Below are positions 1 to 7,361 of a DNA stretch of 64,000 nucleotides, piece after piece (within the stretch, counting starts at the first letter, position 1; every line of letters begins with the position of its first letter). The stretch lies in contig CAVSJI010000002.1 of NCBI GenBank assembly GCA_963728365.1, forward strand, positions 62,001 through 126,000, read 5' to 3'. The DNA comes from VRUE01 sp963728365 (GTDB taxonomy: Bacteria; Actinomycetota; Thermoleophilia; Solirubrobacterales; 70-9). Below the pieces are notes generated by a model, which did not search any database, had not been told where the DNA came from, and saw only the letters and a list, made by a program, of their open reading frames with translations. A program made the position numbers and the translations under genes.

Positions 1-485
1 AGGGCGAGCCGCTGCGCACGATGGAGGTGCGGCTGCCCGAGTTCCTGCGCCGCTTCGGCGAGGACCCGGCGCTCGGCGCGGTGGCCCTCGGCGAGCTGCC
101 GGAGGGCGCGCTGCGCGCCGATCCCGAGCGTCTCACCCAGGTGATCCGCAACCTGGTCGCCAACGCGCGCCGCCACGCCGGCCCCGGCGGCCGGGTCGAG
201 CTCTCGGCGAGCGCCCACGGCGAGCGGCTCACGGTGCGGGTCGACGACGACGGCCCGGGCATCCCCCCGGCCGAGCGCGAGCGGGTCTTCGACCGCTTCC
301 AGCGCAGCGCCGCCGCCCGCGACCGCGGCAGCGGCGGCAGCGGCCTCGGCCTGCCGATCGCCCGCTCGATCGTCGAGCAGCACGGCGGCCGCATCTGGAT
401 CGAGGGCTCCCCCCTGGGCGGCGCCCGCGTCGCCTTCGAGCTAGACGGGTTCGAGCCGCCCCCGGCTCAACTCGGCACGGCGTAG
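1..485 (+). CDS. Sensor histidine kinase, C-terminal part (truncated by window start)
   Basis: The reading frame is open from base 3, so the start lies upstream of the window. What remains is an HATPase_c ATP-binding domain. It has an N-box (QVIRNLVANARRHA), a G1 box (DDDGPGIPP), the F-box region (VFDRFQR) and a G2 box (GSGLGLPIARSIVEQHGG). Kinases of this type autophosphorylate a histidine in the missing N-terminal part and pass the phosphate to a response regulator. The sensor region and the partner regulator are outside the window. The 3' end overlaps the 3' end of the convergent DoxX-Rieske gene by about 19 bases, so there is no intergenic terminator. Confidence 0.9.
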   Translation, partial: GEPLRTMEVRLPEFLRRFGEDPALGAVALGELPEGALRADPERLTQVIRNLVANARRHAGPGGRVELSASAHGERLTVRVDDDGPGIPPAERERVFDRFQRSAAARDRGSGGSGLGLPIARSIVEQHGGRIWIEGSPLGGARVAFELDGFEPPPAQLGTA

Positions 486-1519
486 ATCTGGCCGCCGGAT
501 TCGACGACCTGCTTCGGGGCCAGGCCGGCCGGCGGCGGGCCGGCGATCACTTCGCCGGTTTCGGCGCTGTACTCGCCGCCGTGGCAAGGGCAGACGATCA
601 CGCCGCCCTGGTAGCCGACCGTACAGCCGGCGTGGGTGCAGACGGCGCTGAAGGCCATGAGGTCGCCCGCTTCGTCGCGGATCAGGATGTCGGGCGCGCC
701 GTCGCCGGGGTCGGTGTAGGTGGCCGCCTGTCCGGCGGGCAGGCGCTTGCCCGGACCGAGGCGCACGGCGCCGCTGGGGACCGCGGAGCCGCCGCCGGAC
801 GCGGAGCTGCCGTTTCCACCTGAGCCGCCGTTGCCGCCGCCACCGCTGGAGGAACCGCCCCCACCTCCCGTCGCCGCGCCCGACCCACCCGAGAGCGTGC
901 GCGCCGCCGTGTAGGTGCCCCTGGCGAGGGTCGAGATGCCGGCTATCGCGACCGCCATGCCGGCGAACTCGGCGAGCAGGACGCGGCGCGTGGTGACCGG
1001 GTCCGGCAGCGGTTCGCCCGCCTCGGCCGGGCGCAGGCGGGTGCGCCGCGCCAGCTCGCGCGAGCCGCGCTCGGTGAGGTTGTCGAGGGCGGGCTGGCCC
1101 TCGGCGCCGGCCAGCGCGAGGGGCAGCCAGGCAAAGGCGAAGACGAGGTCGGGCCCGAGGAAGTAGGGCGTCGTGTGCCAGCTCGCGGTGAGGAAGAGGA
1201 GGAAGTTGAGGGCCATGCCGCCGGCGGCGGCGACACGGGTGAAGAGCCCGGCGGTGGCGAGAAGCCCGATCAGGATCTCGGTCACGGCGACGCCGATCCC
1301 GGCCAGCTCGGGGTGCGGCAGGGCGAAGGTGCGCAGGACGAACCCGCCTGGGGTGCCGGCGGCGAAGCCATGCAGCTGGGTGCCGATGTAGGTCGATGCG
1401 CCGGCATGCAGGAAGCCTGGGTCGCTGAGCTTCTGGATGCCGGCGTAGACGAAGGTGGCGCCGAGGAAGAGGCGCAGGGGGAGCAGCGCCATCGCCGGCG
1501 ATATCGAGCTCCTGCGCAT
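467..1519 (-). CDS. DoxX-family membrane protein fused to a Rieske [2Fe-2S] domain
   Basis: The N-terminal half (about residues 10-150) is a DoxX/TQO-small-subunit-like four-helix membrane domain, with a fifth hydrophobic helix near residue 185. A Gly/Ser-rich linker of about 45 residues follows, then a Rieske domain with the cluster motifs CTHAGC (near residue 295) and CPCHGG. All four ligands (two Cys, two His) are present. A Rieske centre tethered to a DoxX membrane domain suggests electron transfer between the quinone pool and an extracytoplasmic partner. The substrate is unknown. I chose ATG at 1519 because GGGAG lies about 10 bases upstream of it; a TTG at 1528 sits too close to that ribosome site. 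It is divergent from the next gene across a perfect palindrome. Confidence 0.85.
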   Translation of the reverse strand: MRRSSISPAMALLPLRLFLGATFVYAGIQKLSDPGFLHAGASTYIGTQLHGFAAGTPGGFVLRTFALPHPELAGIGVAVTEILIGLLATAGLFTRVAAAGGMALNFLLFLTASWHTTPYFLGPDLVFAFAWLPLALAGAEGQPALDNLTERGSRELARRTRLRPAEAGEPLPDPVTTRRVLLAEFAGMAVAIAGISTLARGTYTAARTLSGGSGAATGGGGGSSSGGGGNGGSGGNGSSASGGGSAVPSGAVRLGPGKRLPAGQAATYTDPGDGAPDILIRDEAGDLMAFSAVCTHAGCTVGYQGGVIVCPCHGGEYSAETGEVIAGPPPAGLAPKQVVESGGQIYAVPS

Positions 1520-1564
1520 CGGGGTCAATCTCCCGCGCCCGCCTAAATCCCTGCTCAGACGGGA

Positions 1565-1580
1565 GTGAGAGACCTCTCAC
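1565..1580. promoter_or_regulatory. 16-bp palindrome in divergent promoter (candidate operator)
   Basis: GTGAGAG-AC-CTCTCAC is a perfect inverted repeat with 7-base arms, centred between the divergent DoxX-Rieske and cytochrome-b-like genes. A very similar 16-mer lies at 9946-9961 in another divergent redox-gene promoter, so both may bind the same dimeric regulator. That is inference. Confidence 0.5.
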
Positions 1581-1626
1581 GCCGTCGTTAGGACGCGATA
1601 AGCCCGCGCCACCAGCATCGCCGCCG

Positions 1627-2247
1627 ATGTACAGCGAGGGCACCGCCACGGTTCGCGACGGGGTCGCCGGCAACGCCCGCCTGACCGGCGGCGCGGCAGT
1701 GGCGCTGCTTGTCCTGCTCGCCGCCGAGGGGGCGACGATCCCCTTCATCGGACAGCTGGTCGGCCCGCACGTCTTCATCGGCATGCTGCTGATCCCGCCG
1801 GTCGCGCTGAAGCTGGGCAGCACCGGGTACCGCTTCGCCCGCTACTACACCGGCAGCCCGCCCTACCGGAGCAAGGGCCCCCCGTCCCTTGCCCTGCGGG
1901 TGCTCGCCCCCGGTGTCGTCCTGGCGACCGTCGCCCTCTTCGCCACCGGCGTGGCGCTGGCAGCGGTCGGCCCCGACGCCGCCGCCGCCAACTCGCTCAA
2001 GTTCCTCCACAAGGCGTTCTTCATCCTCTGGTTCGGCCTGATGACGATCCACGTCCTCGGCCACCTCCTCGAGCTGCCCAGCCTAGCCCTCCCCGACTGG
2101 CGCCGCCACGGCGGCCGCGAGGCGGCCCTGGCCGGCTCCGGCCTGCGCATAGCCCTGCTCGGCGCCTCGCTGCTCGCCGGCCTCGCCCTGGCCCTGGCGA
2201 CCCTCTCCCTGATCGGCTCCTGGGCCGGCACCACGCTCGGCGGCTGA
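1627..2247 (+). CDS. Four-helix cytochrome-b-like membrane protein
   Basis: A 206-residue hydrophobic protein with about four transmembrane helices (near residues 20-45, 48-68, 95-120 and 130-155) and a fifth hydrophobic stretch near the C-terminus. Histidines sit in or beside helices (GPHVFIG, FLHKAFF, IHVLGHLLE). This resembles small cytochrome-b561/DUF4405-type proteins in which paired histidines bind haem. I infer a haem-bearing membrane electron carrier but have not placed it in a named family. Its position divergent from the DoxX-Rieske gene supports a redox role. No clear ribosome-binding site precedes the ATG. Confidence 0.6.
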   Translation: MYSEGTATVRDGVAGNARLTGGAAVALLVLLAAEGATIPFIGQLVGPHVFIGMLLIPPVALKLGSTGYRFARYYTGSPPYRSKGPPSLALRVLAPGVVLATVALFATGVALAAVGPDAAAANSLKFLHKAFFILWFGLMTIHVLGHLLELPSLALPDWRRHGGREAALAGSGLRIALLGASLLAGLALALATLSLIGSWAGTTLGG

Positions 2248-2259
2248 GCGCCGAGTCGC

Positions 2260-2306
2260 TTCCGGTGCGCCTTTTGCGGTCCATGACCACATAAGGCGCA
2301 CCGGAA
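2260..2306. repeat. 47-bp dispersed palindromic element, copy 1
   Basis: Arms TTCCGGTGCGCC and GGCGCACCGGAA flank a roughly 23-base centre. The whole element is the reverse complement of the copy at 14988-15034 with one mismatch, and a diverged copy lies at 18764-18807. This copy sits between two convergent genes, where the hairpin could also terminate transcription in both directions. Confidence 0.8.
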
Positions 2307-2321
2307 CTGGCCCCGAGCGGG

Positions 2322-2645
2322 TCAGTCGTCCGCGCCGCCGCTGTGCTCGCCGTCGCCGCCGTCGGAGTGCTGCGGTTTGGCGGGGGCGGGCGGGGTCGTG
2401 TAGGTCGGGGGCTCGGCTGATTCGGATGGTGTCGGCGTCGTGGGCGAGCTCTGGGTGCGATGCGGGTGGTGCTTGGCGCGATGCCGAGTGGGATTGGCGT
2501 GCTCGACGGCCCTGGGGGCCAGGGCGTCGCCGGCTGTCACCGGTTCGGAGGCGAGGCCGATCTGCTGGCTGGCCAGGCGGCTGGCGGCGAACGCCACCGC
2601 GGCGGCGATCAGGATGCCGAGCAGGGCGAGGCCGATCCAGCGCAT
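2322..2645 (-). CDS. Small single-pass membrane protein with Pro/Thr/His-rich tail
   Basis: A protein of about 107 residues. One hydrophobic helix at residues 2-22 (starting MRWIGLALLGI) is followed by a low-complexity tail rich in Pro, Thr, Ser, His and Gly. I placed the start at the ATG at 2645, just after the histidine kinase stop and with GGAGG in the overlap, rather than at longer upstream extensions that would overlap the kinase. It is the third gene of the regulator-kinase operon. Architecture (one helix plus disordered tail) matches the two small proteins at 4916-5765. No family recognised. Confidence 0.55.
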   Translation of the reverse strand: MRWIGLALLGILIAAAVAFAASRLASQQIGLASEPVTAGDALAPRAVEHANPTRHRAKHHPHRTQSSPTTPTPSESAEPPTYTTPPAPAKPQHSDGGDGEHSGGADD

Positions 2646-2655
2646 CGCGGTCACC

Positions 2656-4008
2656 TTAGGAGCCCTCCGGCAAAGGGACGGCAAAGTCCGGTTGGGGCAG
2701 GGTGATGGTGGCTGTGGCGCCGCCGCCCTCGCGGGGGGCAAGGGTCACCTCGCCGCCCCACTGGCGGGCCAGCTCGCGGGCTATCGGCAGGCCGAGGCCG
2801 GTGCCGCCGGGGCCGTGGCGGCCGGCGCTGCCGCGGCGGAAGCGCTCGAAGACGGCGTCCTGCTCGGCCGGATCGAGACCGGGTCCGCGGTCGCGGACCT
2901 CGATCCCACTTGCGCCGGCGGCGATCTCGACGGTCGCCCCTGGGGGTGAGTAGCGCACCGCGTTCTCGACAAGCGCGTCAAGCGCGCGGTCGAGGTCGGG
3001 CGACGCGCACCAGGCCTCCCCCGCCCCAGCGCGCACGGCACTCAGCTCGACCGAGCGCTCACCGGCCAGCGCCCGCCAGCGCTCCGCGGCACGGGCGGCG
3101 GCGGCGGCGAGGTCGACCCGCTCGCCCGGCAGTTCGTGCTCGCCGGCGCGGCTCAGCACGAGCAGCTCCTCGACGATCTGCGAGAGGCGGTCGATCTCGG
3201 CCATCGCCGCCTCGAGCTCGGCCGGGCCGGCTTCCCGCCCCGGCTCGGCCATCCCCTCGAGGCGCAGGCGCAGCCCGGTCAGCGGCGTGCGCAGCTGGTG
3301 CGAGGCGTCGGCGACGAAGTCGCGCTGGCCGCGCAGCAGGCGCTTGACCCGCTCGGTCATCTCGTTGAAGGCGCGCGCCAGCGAACGCTGCTCGCTGCTT
3401 CCTTCCACGGCCACGGTCGCGTCGAGATCTCCGGTCGCGACCCGGCGCGCCGCCACGTCCAACCGGCGGATCGGCCGCGCGATCCGCTGCGCGACCACGG
3501 CCCCGGCGACGAGCCCGAGCAGCAGGACGACGCCGGCCAGGGCCGCCAGGTCGAGGATCGCGGTCTTCACCGCACCGCTCACCGCGGAGACGCTCTGGGT
3601 CACCCGCACCGCGCCGTCCGGCCGGCCTTCGCTGAGCACCGGCGCCGAGGTGGCGAGAATCGAGGCGCCGAGCGTTTCGCTGTGGCGGGTGATCTGCTCG
3701 CCGTGGCCGCGCAGCGCCGCCCGCACCTCGGGCCGGTCGGCGTAGTCGCGGCCGGCCGGGGCGCCAGCCGAGTCGGCGATCAGGCGCCCGGCCGCGTTGA
3801 CGACGATCACCCGGCCGCGCACGCTGTCGGCCGAGACGTTGACCAGGTTGCGCAGCGCCGGGCGCTGTGCGAGATCGAGCAGCTCCGCGGCGGAGGCGGC
3901 GACCACGTCGGCCTGGCTGCGCGCCTGGCCCTTGACCTCGGCGTCGACGCGGTCGCGCAGGCTGACCGCGAGCGGCACGCCGAGGGCGATCAGGGCCAGG
4001 GCCAGCAC
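2656..4008 (-). CDS. Sensor histidine kinase (HAMP, HisKA, HATPase_c)
   Basis: An N-terminal helix, an extracytoplasmic sensing region (residues 20-145), a second helix (about 150-172), HAMP, then the phosphoacceptor box DASHQLRTPL with His near residue 236, and an HATPase_c domain with N-box (ALVENAVRYS), G1 (RDRGPGLDP) and G2 (GGTGLGLPIA) motifs. The listed GTG start cuts into the first hydrophobic segment. The frame stays open upstream for at least 13 more codons (through LSLRATLLLSLAYV), so the true start is probably near 4047, at a non-ATG codon overlapping the regulator stop. It pairs with the response regulator immediately upstream. The likely trigger is unknown. Confidence 0.88.
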   Translation of the reverse strand: MLALALIALGVPLAVSLRDRVDAEVKGQARSQADVVAASAAELLDLAQRPALRNLVNVSADSVRGRVIVVNAAGRLIADSAGAPAGRDYADRPEVRAALRGHGEQITRHSETLGASILATSAPVLSEGRPDGAVRVTQSVSAVSGAVKTAILDLAALAGVVLLLGLVAGAVVAQRIARPIRRLDVAARRVATGDLDATVAVEGSSEQRSLARAFNEMTERVKRLLRGQRDFVADASHQLRTPLTGLRLRLEGMAEPGREAGPAELEAAMAEIDRLSQIVEELLVLSRAGEHELPGERVDLAAAAARAAERWRALAGERSVELSAVRAGAGEAWCASPDLDRALDALVENAVRYSPPGATVEIAAGASGIEVRDRGPGLDPAEQDAVFERFRRGSAGRHGPGGTGLGLPIARELARQWGGEVTLAPREGGGATATITLPQPDFAVPLPEGS

Positions 4009-4043
4009 GTAGGCCAGCGAGAGCAGGAGGGTCGCGCGCAGGC

Positions 4044-4775
4044 TCAGGCCCGGGGCTCCTCGTCCTGCGGCGCGGCGAAGCGGAAGCCGACTCCGCGGAC
4101 CGTCTCTATATATGTCGGGTCGTTGGGGTCGTCGCCGAGCTTGCGCCGCAACCAGCCGACGTGCACGTCGAGTGTCTTGGTCGAGCCGAACCAGTTGACG
4201 TCCCAGACCTTGGCCATCAGGTCCTCGCGCCTGACCACCCGGCCGGCGTGGCGCATCAGCTCGGCGAGCAGGTCGAACTCCTTGCGCGAGAGCTCGAGCT
4301 CGGCCCCGGCCAGAGTCGCGGTGCGCGCCGCCGGATCGATCCGCAGATCGCCGACCGCCATCGGCTTCAGCTCCGCGGTGCCGCCGTCGCGCGGAGCGCT
4401 GCGGCGCAGGACCGCGCGAATCCGCGAGATCGTCTCGCGGGCGCTGAACGGCTTGACCACGTAGTCGTCGGCGCCCAGCTCGAGTCCGACGATGCGGTCC
4501 ATCTCGGTGCCGCGCGCGGTCAGCATCACGATCGGCACGTCGGAGCGGCGGCGCAGCTCGCGGCAGACATCGCGGCCGTCGCCGTCGGGGAGGCTGAGGT
4601 CGAGCATCACCAGGTCGGGCTCGGCCTCCTCAGCCAACTCCAGGGCGCCGGCCGCGGTGCGGGTCACCAGCGGCTCGAAGCCGGCGCGGCGCAGCGCCTC
4701 GGCGAAGGGCTCGGAGATCGAGGCTTCGTCCTCGACCACGAGGATCCGGCCGCCGGGCGCCGCAGGGTCCGCCAT
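4044..4775 (-). CDS. OmpR-family response regulator
   Basis: A receiver domain (residues 9-125) with acidic pocket VVEDE, phosphoacceptor Asp59 in LVMLDLSLPDG, conserved Thr in VMLTARG and Lys in DDYVVKPF. A winged-helix DNA-binding domain follows (about 140-235) with the typical LLAELMRHAGRVVRREDL and LRRKLGDDP segments. It is the first gene of the operon with the kinase at 2656-4008. Direct repeats at 4805-4831 in the divergent promoter are plausible binding sites, so it may control both its own operon and the PVTT-protein/ApbE operon. Confidence 0.93.
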   Translation of the reverse strand: MADPAAPGGRILVVEDEASISEPFAEALRRAGFEPLVTRTAAGALELAEEAEPDLVMLDLSLPDGDGRDVCRELRRRSDVPIVMLTARGTEMDRIVGLELGADDYVVKPFSARETISRIRAVLRRSAPRDGGTAELKPMAVGDLRIDPAARTATLAGAELELSRKEFDLLAELMRHAGRVVRREDLMAKVWDVNWFGSTKTLDVHVGWLRRKLGDDPNDPTYIETVRGVGFRFAAPQDEEPRA

Positions 4776-4804
4776 GAACCCACTGTAACGCCGTCGCCGC
4801 GCAC

Positions 4805-4844
4805 GGTTTGCGGGTAAATCGCAGGTTTTGCCCGTTCTTTACCC
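4805..4844. promoter_or_regulatory. Candidate response-regulator operator in divergent promoter
   Basis: GGTTTGC at 4805-4811 and GGTTTTGC at 4824-4831 repeat about two helical turns apart, the layout OmpR-type regulators prefer. The same stretch contains the inverted pair GGGTAAA (4812-4818) and TTTACCC (4838-4844). It lies between the regulator gene and the PVTT-repeat gene. Confidence 0.35.
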
Positions 4845-4915
4845 ACGCCTTGGAGGGTCTTCAACGCGCCGCCCGCAGACTGCGCCTCAGTGCAATCGGC
4901 CAGGAGGAAGAGAAC

Positions 4916-5491
4916 GTGAACCGGAAGCTGAAGACACGACTTGCGGCGGGGCTGACGATCGTCGGCCTCGGTGGGCTGACCGGACTGGCGCTGAGCGCCG
5001 GCGGCCAGAAGGCGAACACGCTCGCCGACAAGCCGCTGATCCGGACCAAGGTGATCCACCGCACGATCCGGGTCACCAAGCACGTCAAGCCGAAACACCC
5101 GGTCGCGGCCGGCGGCGGCGCCTACGGCGGCAGCGCCGGCTACTCCGGCCCGTCCCCCGGCGTCACCACGGGCGCGTCGTCCAGCGGCTCGTCCTCCTAC
5201 GGGAGCTCCGGCTCCGCGCCGGTGACGACCGCGAGCAGCGGCGCCTCCTCGTCCCCGTCGGGCTCCTCGGGCGCGACCGCTCCGGTCACCACCCACAGCA
5301 GCGGCTCACACGGCGCCGGCTCGGGCGGCGGTGGCTCGGCCCCCGTGACCACGCAGACGAGCGGCGCCGGCGCAGAATCGGGCGGCGGCACCGGCACCCC
5401 GGTGACCACCGCCAGCAGCGGCGGCGGCGCGGCGGGTGGAGGAGGCGGCGAGGATGGCGGCGGCGAGAGCGAGGGCGGCGGCGATGACTGA
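4916..5491 (+). CDS. Membrane-anchored low-complexity protein with five PVTT repeats
   Basis: The start is GTG at 4916, set by an AGGAGG at 4902-4907. The 191-residue product has an N-terminal hydrophobic segment (LAAGLTIVGLGGLTGLALS), a basic segment (TKVIHRTIRVTKHVKPKHP), and then a Gly/Ser/Thr-rich region with five repeats of about 20 residues, each starting (P/G)VTT (encoded at about 5159-5422). Within them occur TTGAS, SSGAS, SSGAT and TSGAG. These resemble the [ST]GA[ST] core that ApbE modifies with FMN in NqrC/RnfG-type proteins. No FMN-bind domain is present. It overlaps the next small gene by ATGACTGA and precedes apbE. Role as a flavinylated electron carrier is inference; a surface-exposed linker protein is the alternative. 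Confidence 0.65.
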   Translation: MNRKLKTRLAAGLTIVGLGGLTGLALSAGGQKANTLADKPLIRTKVIHRTIRVTKHVKPKHPVAAGGGAYGGSAGYSGPSPGVTTGASSSGSSSYGSSGSAPVTTASSGASSSPSGSSGATAPVTTHSSGSHGAGSGGGGSAPVTTQTSGAGAESGGGTGTPVTTASSGGGAAGGGGGEDGGGESEGGGDD

Positions 5492-5765
5492 GCCGGCGGC
5501 CCGCGCGACCCGGCGACCGGGCCCCGCCCTGGTCGTCTGGGGCTCGATCGCCCTCTTCGCGGTTCTCTTCGCGCTGCTCACCTACCAGCTTGCCTCGAGC
5601 CAGCCGGCCACCCCGCGTCCCGTCCTGGTGCGCAAGGTGCTGAAGCGCAAGGTGATCACGACCTACGTGCCGACGCCTGGCCAGAACAGCGTCTCGGCCA
5701 GCGGCGGATCCCTCGGCGCGGAAGCCTCGCCGGCCTACGCCCCGGTCACCACCGGAGCCTCCTGA
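5484..5765 (+). CDS. Small single-pass membrane protein ending in PVTTGAS
   Basis: A 93-residue protein. A short cytoplasmic N-terminus is followed by a transmembrane helix (LVVWGSIALFAVLFALLTYQ), a basic juxtamembrane segment (VLVRKVLKRKVITTYVP) and a short tail ending YAPVTTGAS at the stop. The basic segment and the PVTT motif match the upstream protein, so the two look like diverged versions of one design. The ATG at 5484 overlaps the upstream stop. The stop is one base before the apbE ATG, so all three genes are probably translated from one message. The terminal TGAS could be an ApbE target; no family recognised. Confidence 0.65.
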   Translation: MTEPAARATRRPGPALVVWGSIALFAVLFALLTYQLASSQPATPRPVLVRKVLKRKVITTYVPTPGQNSVSASGGSLGAEASPAYAPVTTGAS

Positions 5766-5766
5766 G

Positions 5767-6744
5767 ATGAGCGAGCACGACGTCACATTCGACGCGATGG
5801 GCTCGCACGTGCGGCTGCTGATCGGCGCGCCGGGGCCGGACATGGCGCCCGCCGCCGAGGCCGCCCGGGAAGCGCGGCGGCTGATCGAGGAGTTCGACGC
5901 AACCCTCTCCCGCTTCAAGCCCGAGAGCGAGCTCTGCGCCTTCAACGCCGACCCGCGCGAGCGCGTGCCGGCCTCCGAGCTGCTGCGCGCCGCGGTCGGC
6001 GCCGGCCTCGAGGCGGCCGAGCACAGCGGCGGCCTGGTCGACCCCACCCTGACCGACGAGATCGAGTCCGCCGGCTACGTCGCCTCGCGGGCCGGGATGC
6101 GCGGCGAGCCGCTCGAGGCCGCCCTGCGCGAGGCGCCCGCGCGGCGCCCGGCCCGTCCCAACCCGGCGGCGCGCTGGCGCGGCTTCGAGGTCGACGACGA
6201 GGCGGGGACGATCCGCCGCCCGCCGGGCGTGCGCTTCGACACCGGTGGCGCCGGCAAGGGCCTCGCAGCCGACCTGCTCGCCGCCCGCCTGCGCGGTTAC
6301 TCGCGCTTCATCGTCGATTGCGGCGGCGACATCCGGATCGGCGGTCCCGGCGCCCTCGTCACCCCGTATGAGGTCTTCGTCGAGCACCCTCTGACGGGAG
6401 AGCGCGCCTTCGTGCTGAAGCTCGGCTCGGGCGCCGTCGCCACCTCCGGCCTCAACGTGCGGATCTGGCGCGAGGCGAGCGGCCGCTTCGCCCACCACCT
6501 GCTCGACCCGGCAAGCGGCGAGCCGGCCTGGACTGGCCTGGTCGGCGCCACCGCGCTCGGCGACACCGCGGTCGAGGCAGAGACCTACGCCAAGGCGGCG
6601 CTGCTCTCCGGTCCCGAGCGCGGCCGCGAGGTGCTCGCCGCCCGCGGCGGCCTGCTCGTCCACGACGGCGGCGAGGTCGAGACGGTCGGACCGCTCGCCG
6701 CCAGACCCCGCATCCGCATCGCCAACCCGGCGCCGAGCGCATGA
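5767..6744 (+). CDS. apbE: FAD:protein FMN transferase (ApbE family)
   Basis: ApbE enzymes cleave FAD and attach FMN covalently to a Thr/Ser of an extracytoplasmic protein using Mg2+. The 325-residue sequence has FDAMGS near the N-terminus, DTGGAGKG, the VDCGGDIRI segment, HHLLDPASGEPA and AVEAETYAKAALLSG, covering the usual flavin and metal-binding positions. No lipobox or signal peptide is evident, so export is unclear. It lies between two small PVTT proteins and a ferric-reductase-like membrane protein, and overlaps the latter by ATGA. Its substrate is not obvious because no FMN-bind domain is encoded in the window. Confidence 0.93.
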   Translation: MSEHDVTFDAMGSHVRLLIGAPGPDMAPAAEAAREARRLIEEFDATLSRFKPESELCAFNADPRERVPASELLRAAVGAGLEAAEHSGGLVDPTLTDEIESAGYVASRAGMRGEPLEAALREAPARRPARPNPAARWRGFEVDDEAGTIRRPPGVRFDTGGAGKGLAADLLAARLRGYSRFIVDCGGDIRIGGPGALVTPYEVFVEHPLTGERAFVLKLGSGAVATSGLNVRIWREASGRFAHHLLDPASGEPAWTGLVGATALGDTAVEAETYAKAALLSGPERGREVLAARGGLLVHDGGEVETVGPLAARPRIRIANPAPSA

Positions 6745-7361
6745 ACCCCGCCGCGACCGAAACGCTGCAGACACACGGCTGGTGGATCGCCAGCCGCGCC
6801 TCGGGGCTGCTCGCCCTCGTCCTGGTGACGGTCTCGGTCGCGATCGGCCTGACGATGGCCGGCAAGGTGATGCGCCGGCCCGGCCTCTCGCGCAAGCTGC
6901 TGGCGATCCACGAGCACACGGCAGTGGCCGGGATCGTCGCGATCGCCGTGCACGGCATCACCCTGCTCGGCGACCCCTGGCTCAACCCCGGCCCGAAGGG
7001 CATCGCGATCCCCTTCCTGATGAGCTTCCGGCCGCTCTGGACGGGGCTGGGCATACTCGGGGGCTACCTGGCGGCGCTGCTCGGGCTGAGCTTCTACTTC
7101 CGCAAGCGGATCGGGGCGAAGCTCTGGCGCAAGGCCCACCGAGCCACCGTCGCGGTCTGGCTGCTCGGGATCGCCCACGCGATCGGCGCCGGCAGTGACG
7201 CCTCGGCCCCCTGGTTCCGCTGGTGGGTCGTGCTCACGACTCCGCCGATCGCCGGCCTCTTCGTCTACCGAACCCTGTCGCACGGCAGGGCGAAGAAGCG
7301 GCCGGCGGCCACCCCCAAACGTCAACCGGTCCGGGCGATCCCGGCCCTGGAGGAGGCATGA
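6741..7361 (+). CDS. Ferric-reductase-like transmembrane protein, copy 1
   Basis: A 206-residue protein with about five to six helices of the ferric-reductase-like transmembrane domain. Candidate haem histidines are in LLAIHEHTAVAG, AIAVHGITLLG, WRKAHRATVAVW and GIAHAIGAG. The family carries electrons across the membrane through two b-haems. It overlaps apbE at its start (ATGA) and the reductase gene at its end. This suggests a path from the cytoplasmic ferredoxin reductase through this protein to an outer flavin carrier. A paralogue is encoded at 8915-9514. Confidence 0.85.
   Translation: MNPAATETLQTHGWWIASRASGLLALVLVTVSVAIGLTMAGKVMRRPGLSRKLLAIHEHTAVAGIVAIAVHGITLLGDPWLNPGPKGIAIPFLMSFRPLWTGLGILGGYLAALLGLSFYFRKRIGAKLWRKAHRATVAVWLLGIAHAIGAGSDASAPWFRWWVVLTTPPIAGLFVYRTLSHGRAKKRPAATPKRQPVRAIPALEEA

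Noticed and set aside
441..1823. Long minus-strand frame overlapping the DoxX-Rieske gene
   Set aside because: It is Arg/Pro-rich and antisense-like, typical of shadow frames in high-GC DNA, while the Rieske frame has intact motifs.
3136..4464. Plus-strand 442-residue frame opposite the histidine kinase
   Set aside because: No motif; the kinase and regulator frames carry all conserved boxes.
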